From the NCBI RefSeq assembly GCF_002863005.1, contig NZ_PKDG01000024.1, forward strand, positions 1-64,000: a stretch of DNA of 64,000 bases, read 5' to 3'. Source of the stretch: Pseudoxanthomonas sp. (GTDB taxonomy: Bacteria > Pseudomonadota > Gammaproteobacteria > Xanthomonadales > Xanthomonadaceae). Within the stretch, counting starts at the first letter, position 1. Every line of letters begins with the position of its first letter. The notes below the pieces were generated by a model. The model was not told the origin of the DNA and searched no databases. It saw nothing but the letters and a program-made list of their open reading frames with translations. Below, piece by piece: positions 26,667 to 36,101 of the stretch. Both the position numbers and the translations under genes were made by a program.

Positions 26667-29600
26667 TTACCAGTCGAAGCCGAAGGAGAGCTTGAAGGTG
26701 CGGGTGGGTTCGAAAATCTCGATGCCCGTGCGGTTACCCAGGTTCGGATTGACCGGGCCGCGCCCACCGTTGCCCGTACCGTACGCGCCGTCGTACTGAT
26801 TCCAGTTCCTCCAGTTGAACGCGTTGATCAGATCGACCCGGACCTTGAAGCTCAGGTCCGTGCCGGTATGCCACCGCTTCTCGGCTGCAAAGTCGAACTG
26901 CTTGAAGCCGATGGTGCCATTGGGCGTATACGGATCGTAGAAGCACAAATAATTGGCTGCAGGCGCAGGCAGCGAATTCAGGCAGTTCGTACCGGATTTC
27001 GGAATCGGTGTTGCCAGCACCAGTTTGCCGCTGAACACGACATCCCAGCCCGGCGAGTAGATGCCGCTCAGGACAAGGCGATGCTTCGGCACGCCGGTCG
27101 AGGTGTACATCTGGTCATTCGCGAAGGCGTAGTCGAAGAGATAGGTCTCGCCAGTCGATGCGTTCGGGCGATTCTCTTCCGCATCGCTGTAGGTATATGC
27201 CGCATTGAAGCCCCACGGCGATTCCGCCGTATACGGCTTGTCGATGGAAAGCAGCAGCGAATTCAGGTTGTACTCGAAGCCGTTGTCTCCGAGGATCAGA
27301 CTGCCGTAACCGGGGATGGCGAAGCCGAACGGCACCCCACCCCATGTCTGGCCCAGCGCCTCGAACTCATGGAACGTTCCATTCGGACGCCTGTTGCCCA
27401 AATGGGAGTAAATGCCGTCGCGACTGCGGATATGGGACAGCGTGACCGACGTATTCCAGTCGAGACCCCAGAGCGAGACGATGTTGCGCATGCCCAGGCT
27501 GAACTGGTCGGAATACGGGGTCTTGAGATCGTTATTGAGCAGATTGACCTCGCCGCCCGCCGTCGGATTGGCGGCGCTGTACGCGTCCAGGCCTGCCTGT
27601 GTCAGCAACGCGGTATTGAAAGGAATGCAACTGGCGCTGGCGGCACAGGGATGCAGTGGCGTCGGGAAACGGATGCTGTAAGTGGTGAACGCACCGCCGT
27701 AGTATTCGCGCGCCATGTAGTCGAACAGATTGCGGTCGTACGCGCGGCCTGCACCACCGAAGATCACATGACGCTGATCGCCGGTCAGGTCATAGGAGAA
27801 GCCCAGGCGTGGCTGGATGGCCCCCTTGAAGTCCTTGCGATTGCTGCCATCGCTGATGTAATCCTCGATGTCGTAGTCGGTATCGCGGATGTTGGTCCAG
27901 CCACGCAACGCGGTGGCGATGCGGGGATCGAGGCGATAGTCGGTGTAACTCGGGATTTCTTCGTAGTCCCAGCGCACGCCGAGGTTGAGTGTCAGCTTGT
28001 CGGTGACGGCCCAGTCGTCCTGCAGGTAGATGCCGAACTGCTTGTTGGCGGACTCCACGAACGGGTCACGACCGAGACGCGCTGTCGTGAACTCGATGCG
28101 GTATGGCTGCGTCAGGCTTTCGTTGACGTCGTACCAGTAGCGCGGATAGGGCGGGAACTGCTGGAACGCCGTCAGGTCGACCCGCTTGTACTTGATGCCG
28201 GCCTTGAGGGTGTGTCCCTCCCACCCGTAGAACGTGAAGTCATTCTGCAGCGACCAGCCTTTCTGGCCTTTGTCCTGGAAATTGGGTCCGCCGCCGGCAT
28301 TCAGCACGACCAGGTCCAATTGGCTCGGATTACGCGGGTTGACGATGGTGTAACGGCTGCTGGGCGCATTCACCAGCGGAGAGGGGTTGTAGGACGATTC
28401 CTCGAAGGTGATGTGCGCGTCATTCATCCAGCGCTCGGCCGAGTAGACCGATCGAAGGTCGTAACGCGTCTCATCGTTGACCAGGCCGGTACCGGCCTCG
28501 GGCAGGTTGACGCCACCGATGCCCGAAACACCGACTTCGTCGCGCCGGCGTGCCGAGAACTCCACCAGGTGATTGTCGCTTGCCTGCCAGCTCAACTTTC
28601 CGAAGTAGGTATCCTGGTTGAAGGGACGGCTGTAGAGATTGTCGTACGGCGCAAGGATCTGCGACGGCAGGTTGGCGCCGGCAGCGTCCGTGGGCAGCAG
28701 CATGAGCGCAGGGCGGAGGATGTCCTTCGCCTCGTAAGTAACGAAGAAATGCAGCTTGTCGCGAATCAGGGGGCCACCGACCGAAAGCCCATACTGCTCC
28801 ACACGCTCGATGGCTTCGGCCCCCAAACGCTTCTCTTGGGGCGTCGGACTTTGCCATTTCTCGCTGGTGCGATCCCAGAAGAAACTTCCACTGAACTCGT
28901 TGGTGCCTGACTTCGTAACGGCAGTGACCGCCGCACTGCTGATCTGGTCGTACTCGGCCTTGTAGTTCGACGTGATGACCTTGTACTCGCCGATGGCGAG
29001 TTGCGGGAACGGATTGCCTTCACTGTCGTCCTGTCCGGTGATGCCACCCGGGGTGACGTAGTTCTTCTGGCCCACGCCGTCGATGTAGACATTGATGTTG
29101 CTGGCGCCTTGCGCGCCACTGCGAAGTTGGCTCTCCTGCCCGCTCGGCGGCGTGGTGAAGAGCATGCCCGGCACGGTGTCCGCAAACGCGAGGAAATTGC
29201 GCGAATTCTGCGGCAGCAGTTCGATCTGCTTGTTGGACACGTAGGTCGCGACCTCCGACGTCTTTGTCTCCACCAGCATCGGCGCGGTCACGCGAACCGT
29301 ATCGAGCGTGGTGGCGTCGCCGGCGGGCGCCTGGGCGGCGGATCCCTCAAGATTCAAGGTTGCCGTCTGGCCGACCGCCAACGTCACCGCACGGCTGCTG
29401 GTCTGCCCGCCGGCCGTCACCTCGATGCGGTACGCACCGGGCGGCAAACCACCGATGTTGTAGCTGCCATTGGTCGCCTTCGCACTGCGGGTGAGACCGG
29501 TATCCACGTTGATCACGGTGACGGTGGCATCGCTGGCAACCGCGCCTCGCAGCGTGGCGGACGTCGACTGCGCAAGCGCATGGGGTGCCGCCATCGCCAG

Positions 29601-29669
29601 GCAACTCGCCAGTGCGCAGGACAACAGTTTGCGATTGAGTTGGAACGTGTTGCGGCCGTGATGCTTCAT
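26667..29669 (-). CDS. TonB-dependent outer-membrane receptor, Oar-like (first copy)
   Basis: 1,000 aa, predicted to import an oligosaccharide across the outer membrane using TonB energy. A signal peptide ends near residue 33 (ALASCLAMAAPHALAQ). A carboxypeptidase-regulatory-like beta domain covers about residues 35-105. A TonB-box-like TLDTVRVTA is followed by the plug (LRSGAQGASNINVYIDGVGQKNY) and a 22-strand-type barrel ending LSFGFDW. The ATG at 29669 has GGAGGGGAG upstream; the ATG at 29708 is a needless extension. The second receptor at 31747 is a clear paralogue. Operators lie 50 bp and 331 bp upstream of the start. Confidence 0.94.
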   Translation of the reverse strand: MKHHGRNTFQLNRKLLSCALASCLAMAAPHALAQSTSATLRGAVASDATVTVINVDTGLTRSAKATNGSYNIGGLPPGAYRIEVTAGGQTSSRAVTLAVGQTATLNLEGSAAQAPAGDATTLDTVRVTAPMLVETKTSEVATYVSNKQIELLPQNSRNFLAFADTVPGMLFTTPPSGQESQLRSGAQGASNINVYIDGVGQKNYVTPGGITGQDDSEGNPFPQLAIGEYKVITSNYKAEYDQISSAAVTAVTKSGTNEFSGSFFWDRTSEKWQSPTPQEKRLGAEAIERVEQYGLSVGGPLIRDKLHFFVTYEAKDILRPALMLLPTDAAGANLPSQILAPYDNLYSRPFNQDTYFGKLSWQASDNHLVEFSARRRDEVGVSGIGGVNLPEAGTGLVNDETRYDLRSVYSAERWMNDAHITFEESSYNPSPLVNAPSSRYTIVNPRNPSQLDLVVLNAGGGPNFQDKGQKGWSLQNDFTFYGWEGHTLKAGIKYKRVDLTAFQQFPPYPRYWYDVNESLTQPYRIEFTTARLGRDPFVESANKQFGIYLQDDWAVTDKLTLNLGVRWDYEEIPSYTDYRLDPRIATALRGWTNIRDTDYDIEDYISDGSNRKDFKGAIQPRLGFSYDLTGDQRHVIFGGAGRAYDRNLFDYMAREYYGGAFTTYSIRFPTPLHPCAASASCIPFNTALLTQAGLDAYSAANPTAGGEVNLLNNDLKTPYSDQFSLGMRNIVSLWGLDWNTSVTLSHIRSRDGIYSHLGNRRPNGTFHEFEALGQTWGGVPFGFAIPGYGSLILGDNGFEYNLNSLLLSIDKPYTAESPWGFNAAYTYSDAEENRPNASTGETYLFDYAFANDQMYTSTGVPKHRLVLSGIYSPGWDVVFSGKLVLATPIPKSGTNCLNSLPAPAANYLCFYDPYTPNGTIGFKQFDFAAEKRWHTGTDLSFKVRVDLINAFNWRNWNQYDGAYGTGNGGRGPVNPNLGNRTGIEIFEPTRTFKLSFGFDW

Positions 29670-29718
29670 GCGGTCTCCCCTCCAGGATGGGTACAGCGTT
29701 TGCGACACTCATGCCGCG

Positions 29719-29732
29719 TGTAATCGATTACA
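29719..29732. promoter_or_regulatory. LacI-type palindromic operator, proximal to first receptor
   Basis: TGTAATCGATTACA, a perfect 14-bp palindrome 50 bp upstream of the receptor ATG. The same 14 bp lies at exactly the same distance from the second receptor's ATG. Flanking ATGCCGC and an A-tract followed by GCGG are also shared. Confidence 0.85.
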
Positions 29733-29999
29733 TCTCTCGCACCAAAAAAGCGGCATCGCTGCCGTGTACCGTGACGCTCCCCGCGCCCGTCCGTCTGATG
29801 GATGTGCCGAATACGCCCGAAGGCGTACCACTTCGTGGCGTTGTCGCGTGCCAGAGAAAATCCACGGGATGGGCCATGCGTTGACGGCTCGATGACCAGG
29901 CAGGACGTCGCGTCATGACCTGCCACCCTTTGCGCACCTCGCAGGTGAGCCACCCGTGCGTCACGTCCGCCCTCCACGGCTGACCTTCACTGGACGCAA

Positions 30000-30013
30000 T
30001 GTAACCGTTTTCA
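30000..30013. promoter_or_regulatory. LacI-family operator, distal to first receptor
   Basis: TGTAACCGTTTTCA, 331 bp upstream of the receptor start and identical to the sites at 13480 and 35963. Two operators about 280 bp apart would allow DNA looping by a tetrameric or paired repressor. Confidence 0.75.
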
Positions 30014-30156
30014 GCAGGGGTGGCAAAAGCGTTTTCGCGATCCCCGTCACGCCGTGCAGGCCGCGGACAAAAAGGGGAAATTCCAGCCGTTCTCTGCTGC
30101 ATCGCAACGTAGATTCGTGGCGTGTCCAGCGCCCAGCGCTCGCCCCACGCCCGCCC

Positions 30157-31680
30157 TCACGACACCGTCGCAGGGGCCCGGCAATGACGGTCGATGAAGG
30201 CCTGATGCTTGGGCATGGCCTGCACGCATCGCTGGAGCGTCTCGCGGACACTGGCCACCAACCGAACCACATCCTCCTCCGGCATGCGATCCACAAGGGG
30301 CGAATACGCATGCGGCACGATCCGCTGCCCCAACATCACCTGCACCCAGCTCTGCAGCGCGAAGAATTCCTCGCCGTCACGGTAAAAGCGCCCGGTAGCG
30401 CGGAACAGGTCCAGGTTCGCCTGCAACGTATCGGGAATCGGCATGTCCCGGCATCGCCGCCAGAAAGGCTCGTCGCGTTCGACGGCCTTGTAATGCAGTA
30501 TCAGGAAGTCGCGGATATGGTCGTATTCGAAGTGGGTACGCGCGTTGTAGCGCGCCACCAGCCCCGGATCCATGTCGCGATGCGGGAACATGTCCAGCAG
30601 GCGCAGGATGCCGGTCTGGATAAGCAGCAGGCTGGTGGATTCCAGCGGCTCCATGAACCCGCTGGCCAACCCGATGGCGACGACATTGCGGTTCCAGAAC
30701 TGCTTACGCTTGCCGGTGACGAAGCGCAGCGGCCGCGGCTCTGCCTGCGGTTTTCCGTCGAGGTTGCCCAGCAGCGTTCCAATCGCCTCGTCTTCGCTCA
30801 TGAAATCGCTGCAGTAGACCATGCCGTTGCCGGTACGGTGCTGCAACGGAATCCGCCACTGCCAGCCGGCGGTACGCGCGGTGGATCTTGTGTAGGGCGT
30901 GGGATCGCCGACGCGATCGCAGGGAACGGCGACCGCACGGTCGCAGGGCAGCCAGTGGCTCCAGTCCTCGTAACCGGTCTGGAGCGCCTGTTCGATCAAC
31001 AGCCCGCGGAAGCCGGAGCAATCGATGAAGAGGTCGCCGGTGACGCGGCGACCGTCTTCCATTACCACAGCGCTCACGAATCCCGTTTCCGGCACCCGTT
31101 CCACGTCGACCACCTTGCCTTCCACCCGCTCGACTCCCAAGCGTTCGGCGAATGCGCGAAGGTAGCGGGCGTACAGCGTCGCATCGAAGTGATAGGCATA
31201 CGCAACGTTGGCGAGCGGCGACGTCGGCGGTACGTCGTTGGCACCGGGCAGGAACCGGTCTTCGCGCGACGCGAGCGTCTGCAACTGATAGGAGCCGATA
31301 TCGCCTACGTCCTTGCCTGCCAGCAGCAGCCGCAGCCAGTAGTGATGGAACGCGGCGGGGCCGGGATCGTGGCCGACCGTTCCGAAGCCGTGCATATAGC
31401 GGTCGCCGATGCGCGCCCAGTCGCGGAACTCGATGCCGAGCTTGAAGGTGCCCTGCGTGGCACGCACGAACTCGGCCTCATCCAGCCCGAGTGCCTGCGC
31501 GTTGAAAGTCCGGATGTGCGGCACGGTCGCTTCGCCGACGCCGACGATGCCGATCTCGTCCGACTCCACCAGCCGCACCTTGCAGCTTCTTTCCAGATGC
31601 CGGACCAGTGCCGACGCCGCCATCCAGCCGGCGGAGCCACCGCCCACCACGACGACCTCGCGAATCGCATTCCCGTCCAT
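30157..31680 (-). CDS. Flavin-dependent tryptophan-halogenase-family protein
   Basis: 507 aa. It has the FADH2-binding GGGSAGWMAA (residues 13-22), the family signature WQWRIP, the essential Lys at about residue 80 (TFKLGIEFRDW, aligning with PrnA Lys79) and the Glu region FMEPLESTS. The halogenase signatures are therefore intact. In Xanthomonadaceae and Caulobacterales such genes commonly sit beside TonB receptors in sugar loci. A few purified Xanthomonas and Brevundimonas relatives brominate indoles, but the natural substrate is unknown. It starts 66 bp after the second receptor's stop, with an intercistronic hairpin between, so it is probably cotranscribed at a lower level. The ATG at 31680 has GGGGGAGGAGAG upstream. 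Confidence 0.9.
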   Translation of the reverse strand: MDGNAIREVVVVGGGSAGWMAASALVRHLERSCKVRLVESDEIGIVGVGEATVPHIRTFNAQALGLDEAEFVRATQGTFKLGIEFRDWARIGDRYMHGFGTVGHDPGPAAFHHYWLRLLLAGKDVGDIGSYQLQTLASREDRFLPGANDVPPTSPLANVAYAYHFDATLYARYLRAFAERLGVERVEGKVVDVERVPETGFVSAVVMEDGRRVTGDLFIDCSGFRGLLIEQALQTGYEDWSHWLPCDRAVAVPCDRVGDPTPYTRSTARTAGWQWRIPLQHRTGNGMVYCSDFMSEDEAIGTLLGNLDGKPQAEPRPLRFVTGKRKQFWNRNVVAIGLASGFMEPLESTSLLLIQTGILRLLDMFPHRDMDPGLVARYNARTHFEYDHIRDFLILHYKAVERDEPFWRRCRDMPIPDTLQANLDLFRATGRFYRDGEEFFALQSWVQVMLGQRIVPHAYSPLVDRMPEEDVVRLVASVRETLQRCVQAMPKHQAFIDRHCRAPATVS

Positions 31681-31698
31681 CTCTCCTCCCCCATATGA

Positions 31699-31722
31699 CG
31701 GGACCCGCTTGCGCGGGTCCCG
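31699..31722. repeat. Intercistronic hairpin between receptor and halogenase genes
   Basis: CGGGACCCGC and GCGGGTCCCG pair around a short TTGC loop. The core CCCGCTTGCGCGG is shared with the FPRKRESR repeat at 21795. With no T-run, it is more likely a transcript-stabilising or attenuating hairpin than a full terminator. Confidence 0.75.
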
Positions 31723-31746
31723 AACATGACCGATGACGCCGTCCTG

Positions 31747-34700
31747 TTACCAGGTCAGACGTGCACTGACGAACAGCGTACGCGGCGGCGTGTAGCTGGT
31801 GACGCCGTTGCCGGTGCTTACCACGCTGGTCTCCGGATCGTATACGCCACCAGAACCCCAGACCGTGCGATACGAGCTGTAGTTCTTCGCGTTGGTGACG
31901 TTGATCATGTCCGCACGCACTTCGAATGCCATGTCTTCGGCGATGTCGAAGCGCTTGGACAACGACAGGTCCAATTGCTTCGTGCCGAAGGTACCGGGCG
32001 TGTCGGTCGAGACGATGAGCGGCGGGGCGGCGGTGATGCTACCGTAGTCACGCCAGCCGACGACCGCATTAAGCGGGGGCGGCGTTGCAAGCGTGACCTT
32101 TGCCGATGCAGTGAAGCCCCACGGCAAATCGTAGATGCCGGTCATCACCAAGCGGTGGCGAGGTACGGCCTTCAAGTCGATGAAGGGATAGCCATCGATG
32201 GTGGCGGCATCGAACGAGTAATGCTCATCGCCGCCGCGGTTACCCTTGGCGCGCGAGAACGTATACGCCGCCGTGAAACCCCAGCCCGACTCTTCCGTGT
32301 ACGGCTTTTCCGTGGACAGCAGCAACTGGGTGGTCTTGGTCTCTATCCCGTTGTCGCCCAAGATGAGCGCACCGAAGCCCGGCGGCTGGTGCTCCCACGG
32401 CTGTGCCAGATCTGCCGCATCCCAGGACGGCGCGTCATAGAAGTTGCCATTCGGATAGCGGTTACCCAGAGTGAAGACGAAGCCCTCCTTGCTATGGACG
32501 TACGCGACGGTGGCCGACGAATTCCATTCTCCGATGGTGCCGCGAATGCCCAACGAGTACTGGTCCGAGTAAGGCGTCACCAGATCGTTGTTCATCAAGT
32601 CGATTTCGCCGTTGCGACGGCGCGTGTCGATCAGCGAGTAGAGCTCATCGATACCGTTGAGGAAGCGCGGGTCCCAGTTGACGCAGGTGCCAGGGGCCGG
32701 CGTGCAACCCGAGCTCTCAACGAAACTGATGTCGTAAGTCGCCAAGGCGGCCTTGACTTGTTCCAGGCCCAGATAGTCGTAGAGATTTCGGTCGTAGCTG
32801 CGGCCTGCGCCACCGAACAACACCCAGCGTTCGTCGCCAGCCAGATCGTACGAGAAGCCCAGGCGCGGCGCCCAGTTGTTCTTGTCGGACTTGCGGTTGT
32901 TGCCCGTGCTGATGTAGTCCTCGATATTGACGCCGCCCGCGCGCAGCTGGTCGGCATAGATGCCGCCCGAATTGCTGCCCGTGCCCGGACCGTACAGGGC
33001 GTCGACGACTTCTTGAGGCGTACGGAAATCCACGTAGGACGGGATTTCCTCGTAGTCCCAGCGCAGGCCGAGGTTCAGCTGGAGCCGATCGGTGACATCC
33101 CAATCATCCTGGATGTAGATGCCGTACTGCTTGGCGGTGGTTTCTACGATGGGCGAGGCACCCTCGAAGGGCGCATTGAAGCTCACCATGTAGGGAATGC
33201 TGTTGGTGCCCACCGGAGAATACGGCGTGACGGCGAGCGAACCGTCGTTGACGGAGTACCGGAATGTCGGGTTGATAGCCGAATTCTCGCTCTGGGTCAG
33301 TTCGACCGACTTGTACTTGACACCCATCTTAACGACGTGGTCGCCCATCCACTCAAACGAGTTGAAGGTAAGGTCGTTCTGGAACGCTGGCCCCTTCTGC
33401 CCCTTGCGCTGGATCGACAAGGCGCTTGTCGAATCGGCGGTGATCAGTACGTCGTTTCGATTCGGACCGCGGGTGTAGACCGACTGGTTGCCAATCGTGA
33501 AAGCCGCCGGATTGAACAGTGAATCCTCGTAGGTAACGCGCGCTTCGTTGAGGAATGTTTCGCCGTAATGCATCCAACGTAGGTCATAGCGCTTGTCGGT
33601 GTTGAAGTTGACCTTGGCCGCACTGTCCGTGGTGGTGCCGCCCGCACCGCTGACGCCCTCTTCGTCGCGATACTTGGCTGACAGTTCAAGCCTGTCATTG
33701 TCGCCGACATCCCAGCTCAACTTACCGAAGTACAGGTCCTCATTGAAAGGCTGCGTCGTCGGCCCAAGCTGCGCGCGCACGCCCGCAGGCAGGAAGTCCT
33801 CGAACGACTCCCACTGACGTTCCGTAGCGACCGGATTGACATTCAGCACGAAATCCTTGGCTTCGTAGCTGAAGAAGAAGTGCATCTTGTCCTGGATGAT
33901 AGGGCCGCCCAACGCAAAGCCATACTCGTTCTGCTTCGTCTGGGACTTGTCTTCACCCTTGGCCTCTTCGCCGACCGTCGGCTGGCGCATGGAGGTATTG
34001 GTGTACCGGGTGAAGAGTTCACCCTTGAACTCGTTCGTTCCCGACTTGGTCTGCGCGATGATCGCCGCAGAACCCACCTGGTCGAACTCGGCCTTGTAGT
34101 TCGAGGTAACGACCTTGTATTCGCCGATGGCCAGCTGCGGGAACGGGTTGCCCGCGCTCTGGTCCTGACCTGCTACGCCGCCCGTCAACACGTAGTTCTT
34201 CTGGCCGACGCCGTCGATGTAGACGTTGATGGCGCTCGTCTTCTGCGCGCCGCCACGCAGCTTGGACTGGCCGCTGCTCTGGTCTGTCTCGAACTGCATG
34301 CCCGGGACCGTGTCGGCGAACTCGAGGAAGTTGCGCGTCAGCTGCGGGACGGTGTTGATCTGTTTGAGCGAGACATTGGTACCGACTTCGGACGTCTTGA
34401 CCTCCTGCAGCGGCGGTGCGGACACGCGCACGGTGTCGAGCGTGGTCGCGTCACCCGCCGGCGCGGCAGGCGCACCACCCACCAGGTCCAGACTGACCGA
34501 CGTCGCTACCTGCAGGGTGACGGTGCGTTCGGTGCCGCCCGACGACACCGTATAGGTGCCCGGCGGCAAACCGGCCAGCGCGTAACTTCCGTCGGCATTC
34601 GCGGTGACCTGACGCTTGCTGCCAGTAGCGGTGTTGACCGCCGTGACCTGCGCGCCAGCGTCAGCCTTGCCGCGCAGCGTGGCGTTGGACGACTGGGCGA

Positions 34701-34794
34701 TCGCGTGGCCGCTCGCCACGACCAGCACGCTGGCCAGTGCGCACGTCAGCAGTTTGCGCTTGGGTTGGAACATGTTCCGGTTGCGCTGTTTCAT
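31747..34794 (-). CDS. TonB-dependent outer-membrane receptor, Oar-like (second copy)
   Basis: 1,015 aa, a paralogue of the receptor at 26667 with the same domain order. A signal peptide (LLTCALASVLVVASGHAIAQ) is followed by a regulatory-like beta domain (about residues 35-105). A TonB-box-like TLDTVRVSA precedes the plug with INVYIDGVGQKNYV and a barrel ending LFVSARLTW. Loop regions differ from the paralogue, which suggests different ligand preference. The ATG at 34794 has GGAGGGAG upstream. The operator TGTAATCGATTACA is 50 bp upstream. The halogenase-family gene follows. It lies just downstream of lacI on the same strand. Confidence 0.94.
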   Translation of the reverse strand: MKQRNRNMFQPKRKLLTCALASVLVVASGHAIAQSSNATLRGKADAGAQVTAVNTATGSKRQVTANADGSYALAGLPPGTYTVSSGGTERTVTLQVATSVSLDLVGGAPAAPAGDATTLDTVRVSAPPLQEVKTSEVGTNVSLKQINTVPQLTRNFLEFADTVPGMQFETDQSSGQSKLRGGAQKTSAINVYIDGVGQKNYVLTGGVAGQDQSAGNPFPQLAIGEYKVVTSNYKAEFDQVGSAAIIAQTKSGTNEFKGELFTRYTNTSMRQPTVGEEAKGEDKSQTKQNEYGFALGGPIIQDKMHFFFSYEAKDFVLNVNPVATERQWESFEDFLPAGVRAQLGPTTQPFNEDLYFGKLSWDVGDNDRLELSAKYRDEEGVSGAGGTTTDSAAKVNFNTDKRYDLRWMHYGETFLNEARVTYEDSLFNPAAFTIGNQSVYTRGPNRNDVLITADSTSALSIQRKGQKGPAFQNDLTFNSFEWMGDHVVKMGVKYKSVELTQSENSAINPTFRYSVNDGSLAVTPYSPVGTNSIPYMVSFNAPFEGASPIVETTAKQYGIYIQDDWDVTDRLQLNLGLRWDYEEIPSYVDFRTPQEVVDALYGPGTGSNSGGIYADQLRAGGVNIEDYISTGNNRKSDKNNWAPRLGFSYDLAGDERWVLFGGAGRSYDRNLYDYLGLEQVKAALATYDISFVESSGCTPAPGTCVNWDPRFLNGIDELYSLIDTRRRNGEIDLMNNDLVTPYSDQYSLGIRGTIGEWNSSATVAYVHSKEGFVFTLGNRYPNGNFYDAPSWDAADLAQPWEHQPPGFGALILGDNGIETKTTQLLLSTEKPYTEESGWGFTAAYTFSRAKGNRGGDEHYSFDAATIDGYPFIDLKAVPRHRLVMTGIYDLPWGFTASAKVTLATPPPLNAVVGWRDYGSITAAPPLIVSTDTPGTFGTKQLDLSLSKRFDIAEDMAFEVRADMINVTNAKNYSSYRTVWGSGGVYDPETSVVSTGNGVTSYTPPRTLFVSARLTW

Positions 34795-34843
34795 TGGCTC
34801 TCCCTCCAAAGATTGATGTGGTGCATATCGGCTTGATGCCGCT

Positions 34844-34857
34844 TGTAATCGATTACA
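34844..34857. promoter_or_regulatory. LacI-type palindromic operator before second receptor
   Basis: TGTAATCGATTACA, 50 bp upstream of the receptor ATG and 33 bp after the lacI stop. Identical in sequence and spacing to the site at 29719. Confidence 0.85.
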
Positions 34858-34890
34858 TCCCCGCCCAAAAAAAAGCGGTCCTGTCTCTAC

Positions 34891-35919
34891 CTAAGTCTTT
34901 GCGTGGCGGCCCTCTCCCACACTCGAAGCCCGGACGATCAGTTCTGGAATCAGCATGGCGGACGGCGCGACGCGCGCGCCGTCGGAATCGATCGCATCCA
35001 GCAGGCGGCTCATCGCCTGTCCACCCAGCTCCGCGATACTGACGCGCATCGTGGTCAAGGTCGGGTGAACGAAACGCGCCAGCGGAATGTCGTCGAAACC
35101 GGCCAGCGCCACATCCTGCGGGACGCGCACGCCGGCCTCGTTGAAGGCGTACAGGCAGCCCAGTGCCGTCATGTCGTTGGCGGCGAAGACGGCCTGCGGC
35201 CGGTCCGCCGACTGCGCCATGCGCTTGCCGGCCTCATAGCCCGAAGACTCACTGAAGTCGCCGGCGAATTCCTGCGGTGGCGTCCCCGGCACGAAACGCG
35301 CCATGGCATCGCGGTAACCGCGCAGGCGTTCGCGCGCATCGAAGTTGCCCTCGGGGCCACCGATGAAGGCGATGCGGCGGTGCCCGGCGTTCGCCAGGTG
35401 TTCCACCATTGCCACGGCAGCGCCGTAGTTGTCGATGGTCAATGCAGGATAGGACGCATCCTGCACGTCGGTATTGATCAGCACGACCGGCAGGGAGGAC
35501 GGCAGGTTGTCGACGAGGAAGCCAGGACGGTCGCTGTACGGGGACAGCACCAGCAATCCGTCGACGCGGCCCCGCATCGCACGCAGCGCCTCGCCCTGCT
35601 CTTCCGGGTGACCGTGGTAACTGGAGACCAGCAGATGTTGGCGACGCGCGCGGGCGACCTGGTCGATGCCGCGCACCAGTTCCGAGAAGAACTCGCCGTA
35701 CAGATCGGGCAGGACCACGCCAATGGTCTGCGTGCGCCGGCTGCTCAGGCTGCGCGCAGCGGCGTGTGGCTGGTAGCGGAGGCGGTCGGCGGTGGCGAGC
35801 ACCTGCTGGCGGACGGACTCGGCGACATTCTCGTGGCCATTCAACGCACGCGACACGGTGGCGACGGAAACCCGCGCCTCACGTGCGACGTCCTTGATGG
35901 TGACCGAGGTTCGCGCCAT
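34891..35919 (-). CDS. LacI-family transcriptional regulator
   Basis: 342 aa. The helix-turn-helix TIKDVAREARVSVATVSRALNG occupies residues 7-28, with the hinge helix RLRYQPHAAARSLSS after it. A periplasmic-binding-protein-like sensor domain follows (TIGVVLPDLYGEFFSELVRGID, FAANDMTALG, DVALAGFDDIPLARF). Family members bind palindromes with a central CG and release them on sugar binding. The operator at 35963 lies 44 bp upstream of its own start, so autoregulation is likely. Matching operators lie before the TonB receptors, the GH144-ABC operon, GH3 and the ugpC/glk divergon, so it is the prime candidate regulator of all of them. Confidence 0.93.
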   Translation of the reverse strand: MARTSVTIKDVAREARVSVATVSRALNGHENVAESVRQQVLATADRLRYQPHAAARSLSSRRTQTIGVVLPDLYGEFFSELVRGIDQVARARRQHLLVSSYHGHPEEQGEALRAMRGRVDGLLVLSPYSDRPGFLVDNLPSSLPVVLINTDVQDASYPALTIDNYGAAVAMVEHLANAGHRRIAFIGGPEGNFDARERLRGYRDAMARFVPGTPPQEFAGDFSESSGYEAGKRMAQSADRPQAVFAANDMTALGCLYAFNEAGVRVPQDVALAGFDDIPLARFVHPTLTTMRVSIAELGGQAMSRLLDAIDSDGARVAPSAMLIPELIVRASSVGEGRHAKT

Positions 35920-35962
35920 TCCCCGCCCCTCCGCGGTGATGACTGCTGCAAGTGGCGCGGAC

Positions 35963-35976
35963 TGTAACCGTTTTCA
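35963..35976. promoter_or_regulatory. LacI-family operator upstream of lacI gene
   Basis: TGTAACCGTTTTCA, 44 bp upstream of the regulator's start codon and identical to the sites at 13480 and 30000. Suggests autoregulation. Confidence 0.82.
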
Positions 35977-36101
35977 CGGAAACGTGTAAAGCCCGCGTTA
36001 TTCGACACGCAAACCCTCGGAAATTCATGCACTTGCATGAACCTCCGAGCGACCGGGAACATTTTGCATTGCAGCATGATCCGCTGCTGCAATTCCCACT
36101 T

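Larger units (their letters stand above)
29670..30156. other. Regulatory intergenic region upstream of the first receptor
   Basis: A 487-bp gap between the halogenase stop and the receptor start. It contains two operators (29719 and 30000), an A-tract near 29743 and no credible gene. Short open frames in it lack ribosome sites and family-like sequence. Confidence 0.65.

Noticed and set aside
30157-31680. Start of a halogenated natural-product biosynthetic cluster
   Set aside because: No PKS, NRPS or tailoring genes are nearby. The neighbours are sugar-transport genes.
31699-31722. A true rho-independent terminator between the receptor and halogenase genes
   Set aside because: The hairpin is not followed by a T-run on the minus strand, so I list it as a repeat-derived intercistronic hairpin.
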